Assembly: GCA_035933635.1 (NCBI GenBank)
Contig: DASYYY010000009.1
Location: 62,001-126,000 of the forward strand
Length of the DNA stretch: 64,000 bases
Direction: 5' to 3'
DNA from: JAKIVR01 sp035933635
GTDB taxonomy: Archaea; Thermoplasmatota; Thermoplasmata; Lutacidiplasmatales; UBA184
The notes below the pieces were generated by a model. It saw only the letters and a program-made list of their open reading frames with translations. It searched no databases and had not been told where the DNA came from. Positions 42,149 through 50,618 of this stretch are shown piece after piece (the first letter of the stretch is position 1; every line of letters starts with the position of its first letter). The translations under genes were made by a program, and so were the position numbers.

Positions 42149-44380
42149 CTAACTGAATGTGGTCGGAATCGGCAGGATGCCGGTGCCGAACTCGTTGTTG
42201 ATCGGGTCTGAGTCGTTCGGTCCGGTGATCACGACCGTGAGCGCGTAGGGTCCCCCGCCGCTCGCCCGCCAGGTGAGCGGGACAAAGATGCTCGTGCCCC
42301 CACCGTTCAGGTACTGCGTCTCCGTGACGACGACCCCGCCGTAGAGCGCCGGAGTGCCGTTGACGTAGAGCGTGACGGTGACGACCCCGCCGGTCAGCCC
42401 GTTGTCGCGGACCATGGCGTCGATCGTCGTCGGGGCGGTGTGGGAGTATCCGATCAGGGAGACCTCGCTGACCGCGAAGTCGGCGCCCTGGCGGTTCGCG
42501 TTGGTCGTGGCCGAGGAGGTGATGCCCGAGAGGTAGTCGACGATGTTGTAGGCGACCTCGGCGGCCGCGCCACCGGTGCCCTGCGATTGACCACCGGGCA
42601 GCGTCGCCACCAGCATCGAGGGGTCGAAGGCCAGCACGACCTTGCGGACCCCGCCGGAGCTGACGAAGGTGCCCGCGGTGGCGCCTCCGACGGTGAAGAA
42701 GCTCGTCGCGGTCTCCCCGCTCGCGAGCGCGCTCGCCAGTGTGAAGGCGGTGAACGTGGCGTTGCCCGCGACGGTCTTGTTGACCGTGAGCGAGGCGGGC
42801 ACGCCGTCCGCGCGGAACCCGTTGCCGGCATTCGCCGTGTACACACCCGTCGTGACCGGGAGGGCCACGGTGGTCCCGCAGCTCGAGCCGGTCGTCTTCA
42901 GGCCGAACGCGGTCAGGAACGCGGTCGAGGGGCACGCCGACGCCGACCAGACGTTCGCGCCGACCGCCCAGACGCTGCGGTTCGCCGCGAGGTTCGCCAT
43001 GGTAGTCTGGTCCGCCGCGGAGATCGGGGCGCAGCCCGGCGCCGTGCTCGAGCCGAAATCGACGATGACGACGGTATAGGTGTTGTAGGTCGAGCTCGCG
43101 CTCGTCGGCAGCGAGGATTTGCAGGAGACCGAGGTGGTCTGGAAGGGGATCCCGTCGGCCATGAGCGCGGTGGCGAGCCAGCCGCCCTCGTCGGCGGCGC
43201 CGAAGGTTTTCGTCCCGGAGGAGAACGCGGCGTTGTGCTGGACCAGCAGGATCGCCGGGAAGATCGTCAGCGTAAGGGTGGCGTTGGCCGACCCGACACC
43301 GCTGACCGTCACTTCACCGAGGATCGTGACCGTGCCCACGGTTCGAGGGGTCCAGCCGGCCGAAAGGCTCGTCGAGCTTCCCGAGGTCACCGCCCCGGTC
43401 TTCGAGGCGACCAAGACGCCGTTGACGAAGTACTGCACGGTAACCGCACCGCCCACCTGACCCTCGTCCGTCACGACCGCGATGATCGAGGAGGCGGTGT
43501 TGTTCACCGCGGCGGTCTGGTTCAGAAGCAACTGGACCTGGACCGGTCCGGGCAGCTGGGTCGGGGTCGGCTGCAGCGTCACGGGCACGGCGATGGTGTT
43601 GCGTAGGCCGTTGGTATCGGTCGCCGTCACGAACACGTAGTAGGTACCCGAGACCGGCGGGCTCGAGATCGGGACGATGAACTGCCAGGAGCCGTTGCCG
43701 GCCTGGTAGGTCATCCGGTGCGGCGCTGCGGAGGAGAAGTCGGGAAGCAGGCTGTAGTTGACCAGCACGTTCGTCGAGCTGGAGGGGAGGTACTGGTCGA
43801 CGATCTGGACGAAGATCGCGAAGGAGGTACCGGCGATCGGGATCGCGGGGACCGTGCCCTCGTTGGTGAACTGCGGGGGAATGTTGAGGTTCGCACCGGG
43901 GACGACCTGGCGGAAGAGAAGCTGGTTGGCCTGTACGATACTGATGGTGAGGTTGTCCGGGGTCGTGAGATGCTTGGACGAGATGTTCAGGCTCCAGGTC
44001 TGCCCGATCGCCCACGCCGAGGAGGCCGCGAAACCGGAGGAGACTCCGTAGGACGTGGGGAACGCGTTCGGATTCGCTGCGGAGTTGATCCAAACCTGAG
44101 TCCCCGGACCATTGTACAGGGTCGGTCCGGCGAGGTGGGCGATGTTGACGACCGAGATGACCGTGCCGTATCCGGTCAGGTTCATGAACTGCAACGAGGC
44201 CGAGAACTGACCGTTCGCCTGCGGCGTCGGACGCGGGAAGGTGTTGACGAACACGAAGATCGTCCCGAACAGGGTCACGGTCAGACCGAGCAGCAGGATG
44301 GTTCCGACCGTGTCGGACAGCGCCCGTCGCCCGCGGAACGCGCGGCGGAACGAGCGATGGCGACCAAAAGACGCGATGAT
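42149..44380 (-). CDS. Type IV pilin-like surface protein, non-standard start likely
   Basis: About 743 residues. The N-terminus is a basic stretch (RHRSFRRAFRGRR) followed by ALSDTVGTILLLGLTVTLF, the archaeal type IV pilin/archaellin-like N-terminal helix with a class III signal. The rest is a large sequon-rich ectodomain with Ig/CARDB-like units (for example VTDEGQVGGAVTVQYFVNG). There is no C-terminal membrane helix. No ATG, GTG or TTG exists in frame between the promoter and the helix. A GGAGGT Shine-Dalgarno stands 6 nt before tandem ATC codons at 44380, taken here as the start. The size is much larger than ordinary pilins, so it may be a pilus tip or an adhesin anchored by the pilin helix. 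Confidence 0.8.
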   Translation of the reverse strand: MIASFGRHRSFRRAFRGRRALSDTVGTILLLGLTVTLFGTIFVFVNTFPRPTPQANGQFSASLQFMNLTGYGTVISVVNIAHLAGPTLYNGPGTQVWINSAANPNAFPTSYGVSSGFAASSAWAIGQTWSLNISSKHLTTPDNLTISIVQANQLLFRQVVPGANLNIPPQFTNEGTVPAIPIAGTSFAIFVQIVDQYLPSSSTNVLVNYSLLPDFSSAAPHRMTYQAGNGSWQFIVPISSPPVSGTYYVFVTATDTNGLRNTIAVPVTLQPTPTQLPGPVQVQLLLNQTAAVNNTASSIIAVVTDEGQVGGAVTVQYFVNGVLVASKTGAVTSGSSTSLSAGWTPRTVGTVTILGEVTVSGVGSANATLTLTIFPAILLVQHNAAFSSGTKTFGAADEGGWLATALMADGIPFQTTSVSCKSSLPTSASSTYNTYTVVIVDFGSSTAPGCAPISAADQTTMANLAANRSVWAVGANVWSASACPSTAFLTAFGLKTTGSSCGTTVALPVTTGVYTANAGNGFRADGVPASLTVNKTVAGNATFTAFTLASALASGETATSFFTVGGATAGTFVSSGGVRKVVLAFDPSMLVATLPGGQSQGTGGAAAEVAYNIVDYLSGITSSATTNANRQGADFAVSEVSLIGYSHTAPTTIDAMVRDNGLTGGVVTVTLYVNGTPALYGGVVVTETQYLNGGGTSIFVPLTWRASGGGPYALTVVITGPNDSDPINNEFGTGILPIPTTFS

Positions 44381-44386
44381 GGCACT

Positions 44387-44392
44387 ACCTCC
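44387..44392 (-). promoter_or_regulatory. Shine-Dalgarno site deciding the pilin-like start
   Basis: Minus-strand GGAGGT with a 6-nt spacer to ATC ATC at 44380. In this GC-rich genome such a site at ideal spacing argues for initiation there. Confidence 0.5.
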
Positions 44393-44434
44393 CCGCGCGT
44401 GGGCGGACAGATTCGAGAAAACATGGCGACCCCC

Positions 44435-44445
44435 GCTATATGAAT
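44435..44445 (-). promoter_or_regulatory. TATA box of the pilin-like gene
   Basis: Minus-strand TTCATATAGC predicts a transcript start near 44412 and a leader of about 30 nt that contains the Shine-Dalgarno site. The gap 44381-44705 otherwise holds only the opposing TATA box; no gene is seen. Confidence 0.55.
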
Positions 44446-44673
44446 CTTCGGCGACGGGCGCCGAGACCCAGAGGGGCCTCGGAACCTGGTGCGCACGGAT
44501 GCGTGGCTCTGAGCGGTCGGAACCGGAGCCATTGGAGGACCAATTTTCGGGCCAGTTATACGGAGGTTCTGCACGACCGGGGCGTGTTTCCGGGCGGCCC
44601 CGGATTTGTTCGACAGGACGAGAAAATGGCCCGCAGACCCCCCTCGCGCATTCTCCCCACAAACTCGTGCGCG

Positions 44674-44682
44674 AGTATAAGT
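44674..44682 (+). promoter_or_regulatory. TATA box of the RHH-FtsZ-like gene pair
   Basis: AGTATAAGT is centred about 27 bp before TTG 44706 and 33 bp before GTG 44712, so a leaderless or near-leaderless start is expected. Confidence 0.65.
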
Positions 44683-44705
44683 ACGAGGCGCTTTCATAGC
44701 CGAGC

Positions 44706-45209
44706 TTGGCCGTGTTCGACAAATCCTCGGAGTCGAGTTCCGACTCTGGCCCCCGACCCGGTGCGGTCCGGGAGGCCCGACCCGAGGACGAGCGGATCGC
44801 GCTTCGCTGCAACCGGCGTGAGCTGCAGCTCCTCGACACGTTCGTGGCGAGCGGGGAGTTCCGTAGCCGATCGGAGCTCATGCGCGAGGCGCTCCGCGAG
44901 TTCCTGCGTGCTCGGGCATTGGCCGGCGCGGTGCTGCCGGCCGAGACGGAAACCGTCGAGGTCTCCGTACGCCTTCGGCGCGACGAGTTCGAGGACATTA
45001 CGGCTTACGGCGAGCTCGTGGCGGAGGGCGCGGCGGTGCCCGCGCTCCTCGCGCAGCTCCTCCGGAGAGGGGCGCTCGAGCTCAAGGTGACCGAGCAGGT
45101 CGCCCAGGCGCGTCAGTCGGTGCGCCGATCGGTCGAGGAGCGTGCCCAGCTCAAGGGGCTGGAGAACGCCGGCGCGCAATTGACGCGCCAGGGGATCGTC
45201 GGCCGTTAG
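44706..45209 (+). CDS. Ribbon-helix-helix DNA-binding regulator
   Basis: 167 residues from TTG 44706 (GTG 44712 is equally plausible). Residues about 28-70 form a ribbon-helix-helix: a short strand RIALRCN, then RELQLLDTFVASGEF and RSRSELMREALREFL. The remainder is helical and charged, with a second strand-helix segment (VEVSVRLRRDEFEDI) that could be a second RHH or a dimerisation part. It is followed after 17 nt by an FtsZ-like gene. In haloarchaea the RHH protein CdrS is co-transcribed with, and controls, ftsZ2. By analogy this could regulate division genes, including its own operon. Confidence 0.85.
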   Translation: MAVFDKSSESSSDSGPRPGAVREARPEDERIALRCNRRELQLLDTFVASGEFRSRSELMREALREFLRARALAGAVLPAETETVEVSVRLRRDEFEDITAYGELVAEGAAVPALLAQLLRRGALELKVTEQVAQARQSVRRSVEERAQLKGLENAGAQLTRQGIVGR

Positions 45210-45226
45210 ATCGCTGTCCGTCAGGG

Positions 45227-46168
45227 GTGGAAGGGATGGTGGAGTTGTCCGAGAACGAGGAGATCGCACGCGCCGAGGAGCTGGTCGCCGGTCGCATCGA
45301 CGAGCTCGACGAGCATTTCGGGGAACACCTGAGGCTCGGCGAGGACCTTCGCTTCGTGCTCGTCTGCGTCGGCGGCGGCGCCGCACGCATCGGCCGCGAG
45401 GTCATTCGACGCCATCTGCGCTACCTCGAGACGGTCGTGATCAACTGCGGGCCCCGGGTCCAAGAGCTCGACGAGTTCGACCGGCGGGTCTGCCTCGGGG
45501 CCAGCGCTGCGGGATTCGTCGAGACCGGCGGTTCGCCGGTCGTCGGTGGGCACCTCGCTCGTACGGCCGAGGCGGCCCTCGAGCGGATCTTCGACGGGGC
45601 GACCTTTGTCACCGTCGTCACCACCCTCGGTGGCGGTACCGGCACCGGGGTCCTACCGTTCGTGCTCGAGGCCGCGTCCCGACGGGCCGCCGTGCTCTCC
45701 GTCTTCGCGGTCAAGCCCTTCACGTGCGAGGGCGACCGGCGCGCGCTCGCAGATCGGGCGCTCGCTCGGCTTCACTTCGTCGACTCCTGGGTGGAGAAAC
45801 TGGATCACCAACTCGCGACCCTCACGGTCCTCGACAACGAGTCGTTGGTCGCGCGGGCGGCGGACCTCCCGATGGGCCGACTCAACCGCCACTGGGCCGA
45901 TGTCATCGCCACCCACATCGAGAAGGCGTTCGTGGTGCCGGCCGAGGCGGCGGTCGAGGCCTCGCGGCTCGTCACAGTGACCGATTCGGAGTCCCTGCTG
46001 CGCGCCAGCCGCACCGAGATGCCGCTCCCCGCCTCGCCCACCCGGCCGGAACCGACCGGACCGGTGCTCCCGGCGCTGTACCCGATGCCGCCGCTGACGG
46101 CAGGGGACGACGCGGAGCTGACCTTCGAGATCATCGACGCGGGACCCCGAGGCCCGGAGCTCCCGTAG
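45227..46168 (+). CDS. Divergent FtsZ/tubulin-superfamily protein
   Basis: 313 residues (GTG 45227, or ATG 45236). The tubulin signature is intact (TLGGGTGTGVLP). Other FtsZ loops are recognisable but altered: VCVGGGAARIG for the first Gly loop, VKPFTCEGDRR after the signature, and TVLDNESL. The T7 loop reads NRHWADV, where FtsZ normally has NxDxADV, so one of the two catalytic acidic residues is His while the second Asp is kept. After this helix the chain becomes Pro-rich and ends in an acidic tail; the usual FtsZ C-terminal activation domain of about 100 residues seems missing. It probably binds nucleotide and may modulate rather than form the division ring (inference). Confidence 0.85.
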   Translation: MEGMVELSENEEIARAEELVAGRIDELDEHFGEHLRLGEDLRFVLVCVGGGAARIGREVIRRHLRYLETVVINCGPRVQELDEFDRRVCLGASAAGFVETGGSPVVGGHLARTAEAALERIFDGATFVTVVTTLGGGTGTGVLPFVLEAASRRAAVLSVFAVKPFTCEGDRRALADRALARLHFVDSWVEKLDHQLATLTVLDNESLVARAADLPMGRLNRHWADVIATHIEKAFVVPAEAAVEASRLVTVTDSESLLRASRTEMPLPASPTRPEPTGPVLPALYPMPPLTAGDDAELTFEIIDAGPRGPELP

Positions 46169-46177
46169 AACTCCGAC

Positions 46178-46208
46178 GGCGGGCGGCGAGCCCTCGCTCG
46201 CCCCCGCC
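46178..46208 (+). terminator. Long GC hairpin after the FtsZ-like gene
   Basis: GGCGGG plus GGCGAGC pair with GCTCGCC plus CCCGCC around a CCTC loop: 13 bp with one bulged C. It starts 10 nt after the stop. No U-run follows. Confidence 0.45.
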
Positions 46209-46226
46209 CACCACACCCCCCGGGCG

Positions 46227-46250
46227 CCCCTCGAGGGGTGCGATTAATAT
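46227..46250 (+). promoter_or_regulatory. Palindrome plus TATA box before the 54-residue membrane peptide
   Basis: CCCCTCGAGGGG (46227-46238) is a perfect 12-bp palindrome immediately upstream of TTAATAT (46244-46250), which is centred 25 bp before ATG 46272. The placement suits an operator in the transcription-factor-B contact region. Confidence 0.5.
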
Positions 46251-46271
46251 GGCCGTCCGGTTCGCCCGTCG

Positions 46272-46436
46272 ATGGACGGACGCGTCGTCGCGGCTCTGCT
46301 CACCATTGTTCTGCCCGGCGCGCTGATGGGCGTGACGGCGGAGTTCTTCTCCACCAATCCGCTCGCGATCCTCGGACTGTTCTCCGTGATGGTCGGCGGA
46401 GTGCTCTATATCCTGAGCTACAACGAGTCGTTCTGA
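46272..46436 (+). CDS. 54-residue two-helix membrane peptide
   Basis: Sequence opens MDGRVVAALLTIVLPG and closes YILSYNESF. Two hydrophobic helices (about 5-20 and 31-50) are joined by TAEFFSTNP. Its own TATA box at proper leaderless spacing and the clean hydrophobic pattern support a real gene despite its size. Function is unknown. It lies between the FtsZ-like gene and a convergent PAC2 gene. Confidence 0.75.
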   Translation: MDGRVVAALLTIVLPGALMGVTAEFFSTNPLAILGLFSVMVGGVLYILSYNESF

Positions 46437-46446
46437 GCGGCCGGCA

Positions 46447-47262
46447 TCACTGGTAGATGCTCTGAGTGTCGGCCGACGGCGCCGGTGGTCCGGTCGCGTT
46501 CCCCGCTCGCCCCCCGGACTTCTGGGTGCGCATCGCCGCACGCAGGGCACGCTCGATGATCTCGGCCTGGGTCCGAAGCGGGCCGGTATCGATCTTGACC
46601 TCGGGGAAGAGCCGGTCGATCGCCTCGATGAGAGCCGCGCCTGCGCGGTGGTCCGGGTAACCTTCGTTGCGCGCGCTCACGAGCAGCGCTCCGACGGGCA
46701 CCGAGCTGCGTAACCCCCGGACGAGCAGGGCCCCCGAGACACCCCCGATCACGCCGTCGCCGAGAGGCCGGGTCTTGGCGCGCTTGAACTGTTCCAGAAG
46801 GCTCGCATCGTTCTTTGCCGGCACCGACCACACCTGTTCCTCCGGGAGGGTGGCCGGATCCGCCGCCGCGGCCCCCTCCTCGCCGTCGTCGGTGGGATGG
46901 GGGACGACACCCTCGATGGCGAGCACGATCTTGGCGGGCATCCGCTCCGCACCGGCGAGGATCGCCCCGGCGAGCCCTCCGACCCCTTCCATGCTCTGGG
47001 GAAACTCACTGACGACGATCGCGAGGTCCGGCCGACCGTAGACCCGGATCGGCGGCTGGACCTGCCCGGACTGGACGATGGCGAGCGGCATCGAGTCGGC
47101 CGATTCGAACACGCCCACCCTGGGCAGCCCGAGCGCCTGGACCATGTAGTGGGCTGCTACGGTCGTCGCCAGTCCCGCGCTCGGAAAGCAGCTGAGCACC
47201 ACGGCCCCGCGACCGGGTTGGGCCGCAGTCGGGTCCGGGGTCCACTCGTAGGTGACCGCCAT
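46447..47262 (-). CDS. PAC2-family protein (proteasome assembly chaperone-like)
   Basis: 271 residues. The PAC2 fold is indicated by AVVLSCFPSAGLATTVAAHYMV at the start, SADSMPLAIVQSGQVQPPIRVY, LAIVVSEFP, GDGVIGGVSGALLVRGL, LLVSARNEGYPDHRAGAALIEAI and C-terminal helices. Archaeal relatives include the proteasome-assembly protein PbaB and proteins of unknown role. It is divergent from the FEN1 gene and convergent with the 54-residue membrane peptide. The last 30 residues are low-complexity and probably flexible. Confidence 0.9.
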   Translation of the reverse strand: MAVTYEWTPDPTAAQPGRGAVVLSCFPSAGLATTVAAHYMVQALGLPRVGVFESADSMPLAIVQSGQVQPPIRVYGRPDLAIVVSEFPQSMEGVGGLAGAILAGAERMPAKIVLAIEGVVPHPTDDGEEGAAAADPATLPEEQVWSVPAKNDASLLEQFKRAKTRPLGDGVIGGVSGALLVRGLRSSVPVGALLVSARNEGYPDHRAGAALIEAIDRLFPEVKIDTGPLRTQAEIIERALRAAMRTQKSGGRAGNATGPPAPSADTQSIYQ

Positions 47263-47356
47263 GGTCCGGTACCGGCGGACGGTACTTCACGGTTCGCGAC
47301 TTGCCCGGCCGAACCGCTCCGTCGTGCCCAAGTACTGTGGGGACTCATCGCGCCCC

Positions 47357-48391
47357 GTGGGACTCCCGCTCCGTGACCTCGTCACCCCGGAGCAGCTGCC
47401 GTGGGAACGACTCGCCGGCCGGACGCTCGCGGTGGACGGGTACAACGCCCTCTACCAGTTCTTGGCGACGATCCGGCAGGCCGACGGGCGCCTGTTCACC
47501 GATTCGGAGGGACGGGTCACCAGCCACCTCGTCGGTATGCTCTACCGGACCACCTCGTTGCTCGCCCAAGGCGTCCGCCCCGTCTGGGTGTTCGATGGCG
47601 CGCCGCCGGCCCTGAAGAGCGGGACGCTGGCCGGACGGTTCCGCGCGAAGGAGAAGGCGGAGTCCGAATGGCAGGCCGCGCTCCAGGCGGGCGATCTCGA
47701 GACCGCCCGGCGCAAGGCCTCGGCGACCTCCCGACTCACTCGGGAGATGGTGGCCGAGGGCAAGGAGCTCCTCGACGCTCTCGGTGTCCCGTCGGTCCAA
47801 GCCCCCTCGGAGGGCGAGGCCCAAGCGGCGCGCATGGCGGCTCGGGGCCAGGTCTGGGCGAGCGCGTCGGAGGACTACGACAGCCTTCTGTTCGGGGCCC
47901 CGCGGCTGGTACGCGGGCTCGCGGCGCGCGGGGGAAAGGGTCGCGACTCCACCGCCCAGGTGATCGACCGGGACGGGCTGCTCCGCCACCTCGGGATCGA
48001 CGGCGAGGAGTTGATCCTGATCGGGATCGTGGTCGGGACGGACTACAACGACGGTGTGGCCGGATACGGCCCGAAGAAGGCGCTCAAACTGGTCCAGCAA
48101 CACCTGGGGTGGGAGGCCACATTGGCCAAGGTGGGCCTGGACCCCGCCGCTACGACCGAGGTCGCCGAACTCTTCCGGCATCCTGACGTCGTGGACGTGC
48201 CGACACCCGACTTCCGGGAGCCCGATGCGGCTCGACTCGTCGAGGTGCTCGTGGACCGGCACGGATTCTCCCGCGATCGAGTCGAGGCGACCCTTCGGCG
48301 CACGAAGTCCCCGTCTCGGAAGGTCAGCACCCCTCCGCCCGCCCCGGGGCGACAATCTCAACTGGACCGGTTCGCGGAGGAACCCTCGTGA
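47357..48391 (+). CDS. fen: Flap endonuclease 1
   Basis: 344 residues from GTG 47357, giving the typical MGLPLRDL N-terminus; the 35 residues upstream in frame are not FEN1-like. Metal-binding acids appear in LAVDGYNALYQFL, VWVFDGAPPALK, SEGEAQAARMA, SEDYDSLLFG and VVGTDYNDGV, the last starting the helix-hairpin-helix-like H3TH region. The C-terminus QSQLDRF is a PCNA-interacting peptide. It removes 5' flaps in Okazaki-fragment maturation and repair. Its stop overlaps ftcD by 4 nt. Confidence 0.96.
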   Translation: MGLPLRDLVTPEQLPWERLAGRTLAVDGYNALYQFLATIRQADGRLFTDSEGRVTSHLVGMLYRTTSLLAQGVRPVWVFDGAPPALKSGTLAGRFRAKEKAESEWQAALQAGDLETARRKASATSRLTREMVAEGKELLDALGVPSVQAPSEGEAQAARMAARGQVWASASEDYDSLLFGAPRLVRGLAARGGKGRDSTAQVIDRDGLLRHLGIDGEELILIGIVVGTDYNDGVAGYGPKKALKLVQQHLGWEATLAKVGLDPAATTEVAELFRHPDVVDVPTPDFREPDAARLVEVLVDRHGFSRDRVEATLRRTKSPSRKVSTPPPAPGRQSQLDRFAEEPS

Positions 48392-49899
48392 AGTGGTTCG
48401 AGTGCGTGCCCAACTTCTCCGAGGGACGCGACGCAGCGCGGATCGATCGTATCGTCGCGCCGGCCCGCAGCGAGGCCGGCGTCGTGGTGCTCGACGTCGA
48501 GCGCAACGCCGACCACCACCGTTCCGTGGTCAGCCTCGCGGGCGACGGGCCGGCGCTCCTGCGTGCGGTGCTGGCCATGATGCGGGTCGCGGTCCATGAG
48601 ATCGATCTCAACCACCACAAGGGCGAGCACCCGCGGATGGGGGCGGTCGACGTGGTACCCTTCGTTCCGCTCGGAGAATCCACGGACCGAGACGCCGTCG
48701 AACTGGCCGAGCGTCTCGGCGACCGCGTGGCCGCCGAGCTTGCGCTGCCGGTCTATCTGTATGGGCTCGCGGCCCGGCGCCCCGAACGGCAGGACCTGGG
48801 GGTCGTGCGCAAGGGCGAGTTCGAGGGTCTGCGGGACCTCATTCGGACCGACCCTGCGCGCGCGCCGGATTTCGGCCCGCACGAGCTCCATCCCACCGCC
48901 GGTGCGGTGGCGATCGGCGCGCGCCCCGTCCTTATCGCCTACAATGCCTATCTCACCACCCCCGACGTGGCGATCGCGAAGAAGGTGGCGCACGCCGTCC
49001 GTGCCCGCGACGGCGGCCTCGTCGAGGTCAAGGCCCTCGGCTTCGATATCGCCGAGCGGCAGCGCGCCCAGGTCTCCATGAACCTGACCGACTATCGCCG
49101 CACGCCGATCCACCGTGCCCTCGAGCTCGTGCGCCGGGAGGCCGCCCGGTTCGGCGCCGCGATCGAGGAGAGCGAGATCGTCGGGCTGGTCCCCGAGGAC
49201 GCCCTCTTGGACGCGGCCGAGTACTACCTCCAGCTCAACCGCTTCGAGCGCGAGGCGATCCTCGAGCGAAAGCTCCGGCAGGCACGATCCACCCTCGGAG
49301 GTGCCAGTGCTGATCCGGCCCCCGTACCGCTGGCGGATCTCTCCCTGCGCACCCTGCTCGACCGGCTGGCGGCGCGTACACCGACGCCCGGTGGGGGGAG
49401 CGCCGCGGCCGGCACCTCAGCGATGGGCGTCGCGTTGGGCGAGATGGTGTTCGCCTACTCCATGTCGGGCACGGCCCCCTCCGGCCTCCTCGCGGAGCCG
49501 AAGAACGAGCTCACCAAGGTCCGCGCCCGGCTCGTCGAGCTGGTGACCGAGGACACCGCCGCGTACGATCGGGTTCGTGACGCCCAGAGAGCACGTCGGG
49601 CGTCGCCGGGGGAAGCCTCGGCGCAACGGTCCTGGGAAGCGGCTGTCCGGGCCGCCGCAGAGGTCCCGCTCGAGACCGCTACGGCTTCCGCGCGGGCGAT
49701 CGCGCTGCTCGAGTCGCATCGGGGCGAGGTCAAGGCCACCTTTGCCAGTGACCTCGTCACAGCCCTCGCGCTGCTCCGGGCCGGTAAGGAGGGGGCCGTT
49801 GCGAACGTGGCGACGAACCTCGAGGACCTCCAACAGGCGGGCCTGCCCGTGGGCGACCTCGTCGCCGGGCTGGAGCGCTTGCGAACCGAGCGACCATGA
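48388..49899 (+). CDS. ftcD: Bifunctional glutamate formiminotransferase / formimino-THF cyclodeaminase
   Basis: 503 residues. Residues 1 to about 295 are the formiminotransferase: ECVPNFSEGRD at the start, catalytic-histidine region HKGEHPRMGAVDVVPF, and VSMNLTDYRRTP. Residues about 320-503 are the helical cyclodeaminase, opening with TPTPGGGSAAAGTSAMG. Together they pass the formimino group of formiminoglutamate to tetrahydrofolate and release ammonia, the last steps of histidine breakdown in this route. No other histidine-degradation gene is in the window. GTG start overlaps fen; the stop overlaps the next gene by 4 nt. Confidence 0.95.
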   Translation: MKWFECVPNFSEGRDAARIDRIVAPARSEAGVVVLDVERNADHHRSVVSLAGDGPALLRAVLAMMRVAVHEIDLNHHKGEHPRMGAVDVVPFVPLGESTDRDAVELAERLGDRVAAELALPVYLYGLAARRPERQDLGVVRKGEFEGLRDLIRTDPARAPDFGPHELHPTAGAVAIGARPVLIAYNAYLTTPDVAIAKKVAHAVRARDGGLVEVKALGFDIAERQRAQVSMNLTDYRRTPIHRALELVRREAARFGAAIEESEIVGLVPEDALLDAAEYYLQLNRFEREAILERKLRQARSTLGGASADPAPVPLADLSLRTLLDRLAARTPTPGGGSAAAGTSAMGVALGEMVFAYSMSGTAPSGLLAEPKNELTKVRARLVELVTEDTAAYDRVRDAQRARRASPGEASAQRSWEAAVRAAAEVPLETATASARAIALLESHRGEVKATFASDLVTALALLRAGKEGAVANVATNLEDLQQAGLPVGDLVAGLERLRTERP

Positions 49900-50579
49900 G
49901 CTCGCCCGGCCGCGATCGGCCCCGGGTCGTGGTCAACTGTGCCGCCTCGCTCGACGGTCGATTGGCCTACGCCGGGGGGGTCCGCGCGCATCTCTCCGGT
50001 CCAGAGGACCTGCACCGCGTCCAGCGGATGCGCGCCGCGTCGGACGCGATCTTGGTCGGTTCGCGCACCATCGACCTCGACGATCCTTCGCTGCGAGTGC
50101 ACTGGGAGATGCTCTCCGGAGCCCGTGGCCCGGAGCCGCTGCGGATCGCGCTCGACTCGCGGGGAGACCTCCGCCGGACGGCCCGCTTCTTTGACGGCTC
50201 ACAGCCGACACTGCTGGCGACCGCCGCGGACGCGCGACCTCGGCTCCCCCCGGGGGTCGACCTCTTCTCGGCCGGAACCACGGAGGTCGACCTGCCGGCG
50301 CTGCTCGCCCATCTCGCCCAGCGCCGGATACGGCAGTTGATGGTCGAAGGGGGCTCCCGTGTGATCGCGAGCTTCCTCCGGGGGGGGCTGGTCGACGAGA
50401 TGACCGTGTACTACGCACCGGTACTGATCGGTGGCACCACGGCGCCGACGCTGTTCGCCGGTCCGGAGACCCGTAATGCGAGCGAAGCGGTCTCCCTGGT
50501 GCGTGTCGCCGTCGAAGCGCTGGGCGACGGGATCCTCGTCACTCTGCGTCCGGCCTCCGGCACCCGCGCACCGTTATAG
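49896..50579 (+). CDS. arfC: 2,5-diamino-6-ribosylamino-pyrimidinone 5'-phosphate reductase (RibD-C type)
   Basis: 227 residues of the RibD C-terminal/dihydrofolate-reductase-like fold: VNCAASLDGRLA, GSRTIDLDDPSL (NADPH and substrate region), RIALDSRGDL and LMVEGGSRVIASFL. The stand-alone form without a deaminase domain is the archaeal enzyme of riboflavin and F420 precursor synthesis. It overlaps ftcD by 4 nt. Other riboflavin genes are not present here. Confidence 0.92.
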   Translation: MSSPGRDRPRVVVNCAASLDGRLAYAGGVRAHLSGPEDLHRVQRMRAASDAILVGSRTIDLDDPSLRVHWEMLSGARGPEPLRIALDSRGDLRRTARFFDGSQPTLLATAADARPRLPPGVDLFSAGTTEVDLPALLAHLAQRRIRQLMVEGGSRVIASFLRGGLVDEMTVYYAPVLIGGTTAPTLFAGPETRNASEAVSLVRVAVEALGDGILVTLRPASGTRAPL

Positions 50580-50618
50580 GTCGCGGCCGTTCGGGCCGGA
50601 CCTCCGGAAGGGAATCCT

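Noticed and set aside
44281..44430. Frame starting at the ATG near 44425, placed well after the pilin-like gene's TATA box
   Set aside because: It reads MFSRICPPTRGEVVPSS and soon ends without pilin features; the hydrophobic helix is in another frame. It would only matter if an indel error were present.
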